Below are positions 57,429 through 64,000 of a stretch of DNA of 64,000 nucleotides, in pieces. Origin of the DNA: Nocardioides nematodiphilus. Its GTDB lineage: Bacteria > Actinomycetota > Actinomycetes > Propionibacteriales > Nocardioidaceae. Made by a program: the position numbers and the translations under genes. Under the pieces are notes generated by a model. It ran no database searches, was not told the origin of the DNA, and worked only from the letters and a program-made list of their open reading frames with translations. The number at the start of each line of letters is the position of its first letter. Position 1 is the stretch's first letter. Location of the stretch: contig NZ_JAIWOY010000010.1 of the NCBI RefSeq assembly GCF_020216525.1, positions 1 through 64,000 on the forward strand, written 5' to 3'.

Positions 57429-57444
57429 CGTTTGGATGCAAACT
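57429..57444. promoter_or_regulatory. Catabolic operator 6 (CGTTTGGATGCAAACT)
   Basis: A weaker copy, 57 bases before the permease ATG and 87 bases from operator 5. Confidence 0.65.
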
Positions 57445-57500
57445 AATGTGCGTGGCCTGCATCACGTTCCTGACGTGACATCGCCCCGGAGGTCCCCCTG

Positions 57501-59018
57501 ATGAGCACCCCGACCCACACCGTCGCCGACTCGGCGACGCCCGGCGAGAGCCTCTCGCGCAACAAGCTCGGCATCGCCGGCATCGTCTTCTTCGTCGTCG
57601 CGGCAGCAGCGCCGCTGGTCGGCATGACCGGCGCCGTCCCGGTGGCCATCGGCCTCGGCAACGGCGCCGGCGCCCCGGGCGCCTACCTGGTCGCCGGCAT
57701 CGTGCTGCTCATCTTCAGCGTGGGCTACTCCACGATGAGCCACGAGGTCTCCAACGCGGGCGCCTTCTACGCCTACGTGGGCCGCGGTCTCGGCAGCATC
57801 GCAGGCGTCGGCTCGGCGTTCACCTCACTGGTCGCCTACCTCGCGGTCCAGCTGGCCATCTTCGGCTTCTTCGGCTCCGTCGCCTCCACCCAGCTCAACG
57901 CCAAGCTCGGCACCGACCTCTCGTGGTGGGCCTGGTGCCTCATCGCCTGGGCGATCGTCACCGTGCTCTCGGTGCTGCAGGTCGACATCGGCGCCAAGCT
58001 GCTCGGCGTGCTGATGGGCGTCGAGGTGCTCTCGCTGGTCCTCACGGCGCTCGCGGTGATCTTCCAGGGCGGCGGCAAGGACGGCCTCGACCTGGCCGCC
58101 TCGTTCGCCCCGAACCACATCTTCGCCGGCGGCTTCACCGGCGGCGCGGGCATCGCGCTGGCCTTCGCCTTCGCCTCCTTCATCGGCTTCGAGGCCACCG
58201 CGATCTACGCCGAGGAGGCCAAGGACCCGAAGCGCGCGGTCCCGATCGCGACGTACACCGCCATCGGCCTGATCTCCGTGCTGTTCGCGGTCACCTCCTG
58301 GGCGATCGTGTCGGGCATCGGCAGCGCCGACGCCGTCGGCAACGTCATGAAGGCCTCCGACAACCTGGGCAACCCGGCCGAGGTCGTCTTCTCGGTGGCG
58401 CGCGAGTTCGTCGGCGGCTGGCTGGCGACCACGATGAGCTGGCTGGTCCTCTCCTCGCTCTTCGCCGGCCTGCTCGCCTTCCAGAACAGCGCCGCCCGCT
58501 ACTTCTTCGCGCTCGGCCGGGCCCGCGTCCTGCCGCGCGTCTTCGACCGGGTCAACAAGCACGGCGCCCCGGTCGTCGGCGCCCTCGCCACCTCGGTCAT
58601 CGCCGGCGTGGTCATCGTGATCTTCGCGATCGCGAAGAAGGACCCGTTCCTCAACATGTTCAGCTGGTTCAGCTCGATGACCGTGCTGGCCATCCTGCTG
58701 GTCGAGGCGCTGGTGTCGCTGTCGGTGATCGTGTACTTCGCCAGGAAGGGCGCGTCGCACTGGTGGCGCACGCTGCTCGCCCCGGCCCTGTCGATCCTCG
58801 GTCTCGGCATGGCGTTCTACCTGGTGATGGCCCGCTTCGGCCTGCTCGCCGGCACCGTCGCCGCCGGTGTCGACCCGACCACGCAGACGTTCGGCCTCTC
58901 AACGCTCGGCTGGTTCCTGGTGCTCCTGCCCGCCATCAGCCTGGTCGTCGGCCTCGCGGTCGGCGCGCTGCGCAGGAACACCGAGAACGCCGACGCGATC
59001 GCGGACCTCGTCAGCTAG
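57501..59018 (+). CDS. APC-superfamily permease 2
   Basis: A 505-residue transporter with about 12 hydrophobic spans. LGIAGIVFFVVAAAAPLVGMTG is TM1, VSNAGAFYAYVGRGLG the conserved region after TM2, and FASFIGFEATAIYAEEAKDPKRAVP the TM6 motif with E-A-x-x-P. Similar to permeases for amino acids, polyamines or ethanolamine. Divergent from the meta-cleavage operon and under its operator, so it likely imports the aromatic amine or acid degraded by these genes. Ends overlapping the stop of the convergent LysR gene by four bases. Confidence 0.82.
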   Translation: MSTPTHTVADSATPGESLSRNKLGIAGIVFFVVAAAAPLVGMTGAVPVAIGLGNGAGAPGAYLVAGIVLLIFSVGYSTMSHEVSNAGAFYAYVGRGLGSIAGVGSAFTSLVAYLAVQLAIFGFFGSVASTQLNAKLGTDLSWWAWCLIAWAIVTVLSVLQVDIGAKLLGVLMGVEVLSLVLTALAVIFQGGGKDGLDLAASFAPNHIFAGGFTGGAGIALAFAFASFIGFEATAIYAEEAKDPKRAVPIATYTAIGLISVLFAVTSWAIVSGIGSADAVGNVMKASDNLGNPAEVVFSVAREFVGGWLATTMSWLVLSSLFAGLLAFQNSAARYFFALGRARVLPRVFDRVNKHGAPVVGALATSVIAGVVIVIFAIAKKDPFLNMFSWFSSMTVLAILLVEALVSLSVIVYFARKGASHWWRTLLAPALSILGLGMAFYLVMARFGLLAGTVAAGVDPTTQTFGLSTLGWFLVLLPAISLVVGLAVGALRRNTENADAIADLVS

Positions 59019-59902
59019 CTCGCGGCGACGCCGTACGTCCGGGTGGCCCAGTCACTCAGGCGTACGGCGATCGCCTGCATCGCGTCGGCAGCCACGCCGG
59101 CGCCGTCCCAGGCCGCGACCAGCCGGACGCTGAGCAGCCCCCCGCCCGGCAGCGCCACCGCGAGCGGCACCAGGCCGTACCGGGGATCGTCGGAGACGAC
59201 CGCGATCCCGCGGCCCGAGGCGGCGAGGGCCTGGGCGACGGTGCCGTTGGCGGCCTCGGTGAGGCGTGCGGCCGAGAGTCCGGCGCTCACCAGCGCGGCG
59301 TCCAGCGCCTCGCGGGCGGTGAAGGTCGTGGGCAGCGCGATCAGGTCCCGCTCGACGAGCTCGCCCAGCTCGACCCGCTCGCGTCCGGCCCACGGGTCGT
59401 CGGGACGCACGTGCGCCCAGACCGGGAGGACCGCCAGCGGAAGCCAGCGGTGCGGACGCCCGGGGCGGTCGGTCCCGATCGCCAGGTCGGCCCCGCTCTC
59501 CAGCATCGCCGCGCTCGTCATCCCGTCGCCGGCGACGACGTCGATGACCGGCTCGTCAGGGGCCATCGTGGCCACGAACGGTGAGACCACGTCGACCATC
59601 GTCACGGTCGGCGCCGCGACCCGTACGCGCTCGACCCGACCGCGCGCGTGGAAGGCGGCGGCGTCGGCGAGGGCGTCGACGTCCCCCAGCACGCGTCGCA
59701 CCGCGGGCAGCAGCTCGCGCCCGGTCCGGCTCAGCACCAGCCGCCCGGCGCCGCGGTCGAACAGCGGTACGCCGAGCTCGTCCTCGAGCTGGCGCAGCTG
59801 GCGCGACAGGTTGGGCTGGGTGACGTGCACGCGCTCGGCAGCGGCGGAGACCGATCCGGCGTCCGCGACCGCGACGAGATACCGCAGATGTCGCAACTCC
59901 AT
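59015..59902 (-). CDS. LysR-family regulator
   Basis: A 295-residue LTTR. N-terminal helix-turn-helix: MELRHLRYLVAVADAGSVSAAAERVHVTQPNLSRQLRQLEDELGVPLFDR, as in most of the family. The rest is the periplasmic-binding-like ligand domain. It is divergent from gabT with a 76-base gap, the standard arrangement for an activator of the gabT-gabD operon; candidate sensor of GABA or succinic semialdehyde by analogy with GabR-like control (inference). The longer upstream frame to 60286 overlaps gabT and is not used. Confidence 0.85.
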   Translation of the reverse strand: MELRHLRYLVAVADAGSVSAAAERVHVTQPNLSRQLRQLEDELGVPLFDRGAGRLVLSRTGRELLPAVRRVLGDVDALADAAAFHARGRVERVRVAAPTVTMVDVVSPFVATMAPDEPVIDVVAGDGMTSAAMLESGADLAIGTDRPGRPHRWLPLAVLPVWAHVRPDDPWAGRERVELGELVERDLIALPTTFTAREALDAALVSAGLSAARLTEAANGTVAQALAASGRGIAVVSDDPRYGLVPLAVALPGGGLLSVRLVAAWDGAGVAADAMQAIAVRLSDWATRTYGVAAS

Positions 59903-59978
59903 CGCATGCCTCCTGAGCATGGGAAAGATCAGAAAGAAGTATTGGACAGCATAGGCCTGGCGGTCGAACACTGGGAGC

Positions 59979-61325
59979 ATGAGCACCGAAACCCCCACGG
60001 TCAACGGAGTCCCCCAGGAGCGTCGCCTGGTCACCGACCTGCCCGGCCCGCGCTCGGCCGAGCTGATGGCCCGCAAGCTCGCCGCGGTCGCCGGCGGCGT
60101 CGGCACCACCATGCCCGTCTTCGCCGCCAAGGCCGCGGGCGGCATCATCGTCGACGTCGACGGCAACCACCTGATCGACCTCGGCTCGGGTATCGCCGTC
60201 ACCACCGTCGGCAGCTCCGCCACCCAGGTCGTCGAGCGCGCCAAGGCCCAGCTCGACGCCTTCACCCACACCTGCTTCATGGTCACCCCCTACGACGCGT
60301 ACGTGGAGGTCTGCGAGGCGCTCGCCGAGCTCACCCCGGGCGACCACGACAAGAAGTCGGCCCTCTTCAACTCCGGCGCCGAGGCCGTCGAGAACGCCGT
60401 GAAGATCGCCCGCGTGCACACCGGTCGCGACGCGGTCGTCGTGTTCGACCACGCCTACCACGGGCGCACCAACCTGACGATGGCGATGACGGCCAAGCAG
60501 ATGCCGTACAAGCACGGCTTCGGGCCGTTCGCGGGCGAGGTCTACCGCGCCCCGATGTCGTACCCGCTGCGCGACGGCGGCCTGTCCGGCGAGGAGGCCG
60601 CGGCGCGCGCCATCGACGTGATCGAGAAGCAGGTCGGCGGCGACCAGGTCGCCTGCGTCGTCATCGAGCCGATCCAGGGCGAGGGCGGCTTCATCGTCCC
60701 GGCCGACGGCTTCCTGCCGGCCATCGCCGAGTGGTGCACCAAGAACGGTGTCGTCTTCGTCGCCGACGAGATCCAGGCCGGCTTCTGCCGCACGGGCTCG
60801 TGGTTCGCCGTCGAGCACGAGAGCGTCGTCCCCGACCTGATCACCACCGCGAAGGGCATCGCCGGCGGCCTGCCGCTGGCTGCTGTCACCGGCCGCGCCG
60901 AGATCATGGACTCCGTCCACGGCGGCGGCCTGGGCGGCACGTACGGCGGCAACCCGGTCGCGGCCGCCGCGGCGCTCGGCGCGATCGCCGAGATGAAGGA
61001 GCACGACCTCAACAAGCGCGCCCTGCAGATCGAGTCGATCATCGTCGCCCGCCTGCTCCAGCTGCAGGAGATGCACCCGGCCATCGCCGACATCCGCGGC
61101 CGCGGTGCCATGATCGCGATCGAGCTGACCAAGCCCGGCACCCTGGAGCCGGACGCCGCCCTCGCGGGCGCGATCGCCAGCCGGGCGCGGGAGGCCGGCA
61201 TCGTCGTGCTGACCTGCGGCACGTATGGCAACGTCTTCCGCTTCCTGCCGCCCCTGAGCATCAGCGACGAGCTGTTGCACGAGGCGTTCGACGTGCTCGC
61301 GACCGTGATGGGTGACCTCGCATGA
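59979..61325 (+). CDS. gabT: 4-aminobutyrate aminotransferase
   Basis: A 448-residue class III PLP aminotransferase moving the GABA amino group to 2-oxoglutarate. ALFNSGAEAVENAVKIAR, VVFDHAYHGRTNLTMAMT, VVIEPIQGEGG, FVADEIQAGFCRTG with the PLP-ring Asp, and the Schiff-base Lys in TTAKGIAGGLPLAAV. All GabT marks are present. It overlaps gabD by four bases, giving GABA to succinate in one operon. Its substrate is the likely end product of the Puu-like route upstream. Confidence 0.9.
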   Translation: MSTETPTVNGVPQERRLVTDLPGPRSAELMARKLAAVAGGVGTTMPVFAAKAAGGIIVDVDGNHLIDLGSGIAVTTVGSSATQVVERAKAQLDAFTHTCFMVTPYDAYVEVCEALAELTPGDHDKKSALFNSGAEAVENAVKIARVHTGRDAVVVFDHAYHGRTNLTMAMTAKQMPYKHGFGPFAGEVYRAPMSYPLRDGGLSGEEAAARAIDVIEKQVGGDQVACVVIEPIQGEGGFIVPADGFLPAIAEWCTKNGVVFVADEIQAGFCRTGSWFAVEHESVVPDLITTAKGIAGGLPLAAVTGRAEIMDSVHGGGLGGTYGGNPVAAAAALGAIAEMKEHDLNKRALQIESIIVARLLQLQEMHPAIADIRGRGAMIAIELTKPGTLEPDAALAGAIASRAREAGIVVLTCGTYGNVFRFLPPLSISDELLHEAFDVLATVMGDLA

Positions 61326-62704
61326 CCGGGCAGTTCGTCGTCCAGAACCCCGCCACCCTCGAGCCGATCGCCGAGGTCCCCGACCTCGGCGTCGACGAGG
61401 CGATCGCGGCCGTCGAGGCGGCGCACGCGGCGTTCCCGTCGTGGTCCGCCACTCCCCCGCGCCAGCGCAGCGTCATCCTCCACACGGCGTTCGAGCTGAT
61501 GATCCGCGACAAGGACCGACTCGCCGCGCTGATCTGCCAGGAGAACGGCAAATCGCTCACCGACGCGCACGCCGAGGTCGCGTACGCCGCCGAGTTCTTC
61601 CGCTGGTTCAGCGAGGAGGCGGTTCGGTCCGGTGGCGACTACACCGAGTCGCCCGCGGGCGGCACCCGCACGATCGTGCGCCACAAGCCGGTCGGCGTCG
61701 CCGCCCTCGTCACGCCGTGGAACTTCCCCGCCGCGATGGCGACGCGCAAGATCGGCCCGGCGCTCGCGGCCGGCTGCACCGCGGTGCTCAAGCCGGCGGA
61801 GGAGACCCCGCTGACCGCGCTCGCGATCGCCGAGCTGCTGCGCGAGGCGGGCCTGCCCGACGGCGTCCTGCAGATCGTCACCACCACGGACGCGCCCGCC
61901 GTGGTCGCGGCCTGGCTGGAGGACCGCCGCGTACGGAAGATCTCCTTCACCGGCTCCACCGGCGTGGGGCGCCAGCTGCTGCGCCAGGCCGCCGACCGGG
62001 TCGTCAACGCATCGATGGAGCTGGGCGGCAACGCCCCCTTCGTGGTCGCCGACGACGCCGACCTCGATGCCGCGGTCACCGGCGCGATGATCGCGAAGTT
62101 CCGCAACGGTGGACAGGCCTGCACCGCGGCCAACCGGTTCTACGTGCACACGCGCGTGGCCGAGGAGTTCACCACCCTGCTCGGCGCCGCGATCGAGAAG
62201 CTCGTCGTCGGCGACGCCGCCGACGGCGCCGCGATCGGCCCGCTCATCAGCGCCCGCCAGCTCGCCGGCGCCCGCGCCCGGCTCGACGAGGCGATCGCCG
62301 CGGGCGCGCACGTCGCGGCCCAGGCGCAGCTGCCCGACCTGCCGGGCCACTTCCTGGCCCCGACGCTGCTCACCGGCGTCGCCCCGGACGCCACGGTCGT
62401 CACCGAGGAGCTCTTCGCCCCCATCGCCCCGATCGTGACCTGGGACGACGACGAGGACCTCGTGCGGATGGTCAACGACAGCGAGTACGGCCTGGCCGCC
62501 TACGTCTTCTCCGGCGACCTCAAGCGGGCCATCAGTCTCTCCGAGCGGATCGACGCTGGCATGATCGGCGTCAACCGCGGCCTGGTCTCCGACCCGGCGG
62601 CGCCGTTCGGCGGGGTGAAGCAGAGCGGCCTCGGGCGTGAGGGCGCGCGGGAGGGGCTACTGGCGTTCCTGGAGCCCCAATACCTCAGTGTCGACTGGAG
62701 CTGA
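61322..62704 (+). CDS. gabD: Succinate-semialdehyde dehydrogenase
   Basis: A 460-residue [26 protein letters not shown] (the R-K-I-G-P-A stretch is typical of SSADH), [11 protein letters not shown] with the base Glu, and [14 protein letters not shown] with the catalytic Cys. The C-terminus has [15 protein letters not shown]. Oxidises succinic semialdehyde to succinate. Starts within the gabT stop (ATGA). Confidence 0.87.
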   Translation: MTGQFVVQNPATLEPIAEVPDLGVDEAIAAVEAAHAAFPSWSATPPRQRSVILHTAFELMIRDKDRLAALICQENGKSLTDAHAEVAYAAEFFRWFSEEAVRSGGDYTESPAGGTRTIVRHKPVGVAALVTPWNFPAAMATRKIGPALAAGCTAVLKPAEETPLTALAIAELLREAGLPDGVLQIVTTTDAPAVVAAWLEDRRVRKISFTGSTGVGRQLLRQAADRVVNASMELGGNAPFVVADDADLDAAVTGAMIAKFRNGGQACTAANRFYVHTRVAEEFTTLLGAAIEKLVVGDAADGAAIGPLISARQLAGARARLDEAIAAGAHVAAQAQLPDLPGHFLAPTLLTGVAPDATVVTEELFAPIAPIVTWDDDEDLVRMVNDSEYGLAAYVFSGDLKRAISLSERIDAGMIGVNRGLVSDPAAPFGGVKQSGLGREGAREGLLAFLEPQYLSVDWS

Positions 62705-62712
62705 TCGAAGAG

Positions 62713-64000
<1,288 letters not shown>

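Noticed and set aside
59907..60286. The LysR frame continuing upstream to 60286.
   Set aside because: It would overlap gabT by about 300 bases; the ATG at 59902 gives a standard LysR N-terminus.

Overview
The window is high-GC DNA with actinobacterial habits: frequent GTG and TTG starts, ATGA and GTGA overlaps inside operons, and several genes whose start codon sits 6-8 bases after a -10 box (leaderless mRNAs). A motile, Gram-positive, soil-type actinomycete fits best, possibly Nocardioidaceae; no rRNA or other taxonomic marker is present, so this is inference. I see no tRNA, rRNA, insertion sequence, phage or CRISPR array, and no gene-free stretch longer than about 215 bases.

Region 1 (1-17170) is a surface-glycan and flagellin-glycosylation island. 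It starts with the end of a UDP-glucose dehydrogenase gene. A forward run follows: a PseB-like 4,6-dehydratase, an RmlD-like reductase, a NeuB-family nonulosonate synthase and a GT4 transferase. A reverse run has an SDR, a cytidylyltransferase/aldo-keto reductase fusion and a large transferase with a polysialyltransferase-like N-terminus and a GT4 C-terminus. A second reverse run of seven tightly coupled genes (17170 down to 10493) holds an NTP-transferase/kinase fusion, SIS isomerase, HAD phosphatase, IspD/TarI-like cytidylyltransferase, CDP-glycerol-glycerophosphotransferase-like enzyme and two unknowns. It starts back to back with flagellin and has a flagellar-type promoter, so it probably decorates flagellin, perhaps through phosphodiester links.

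Region 2 (17253-40358) is motility. It has flagellin, then fliD-fliS-fliT-like and three tandem GT2 glycosyltransferases, a fourth GT2, a large secreted metzincin, cheB, a sortase with its likely substrate, cheR-cheY-cheX-cheY, and flgB-flgC-fliE-fliF-fliG-fliH-fliI. Six promoters share CTCAGG-N14-GCCGATNN, the spacing of the FliA/WhiG consensus (TAAA-N15-GCCGATAA). They drive flagellin, the seven-gene glycan operon, the fourth GT2, cheB, cheR and flgB. A 32-codon ORF couples fliF to fliG.

Region 3 (40366-64000) is catabolic. Six copies of a 16-bp operator close to CGTTTGGATCCAAACG lie before a class I amidotransferase, a flavin/2Fe-2S reductase, a glutamine synthetase-like/P450 operon, an acetoacetate-decarboxylase-family gene, a homoprotocatechuate meta-cleavage operon and an APC permease. 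A MarR regulator sits among them. Nested inside is a Puu-like set: APC permease, GntR regulator, gamma-glutamylamine synthetase, aldehyde dehydrogenase, SDR and PuuD-like hydrolase. The end has a LysR regulator, gabT, gabD and a truncated aspartate ammonia-lyase. Together these suggest uptake, gamma-glutamylation and oxidation of amines, some aromatic, into succinate and central metabolism.
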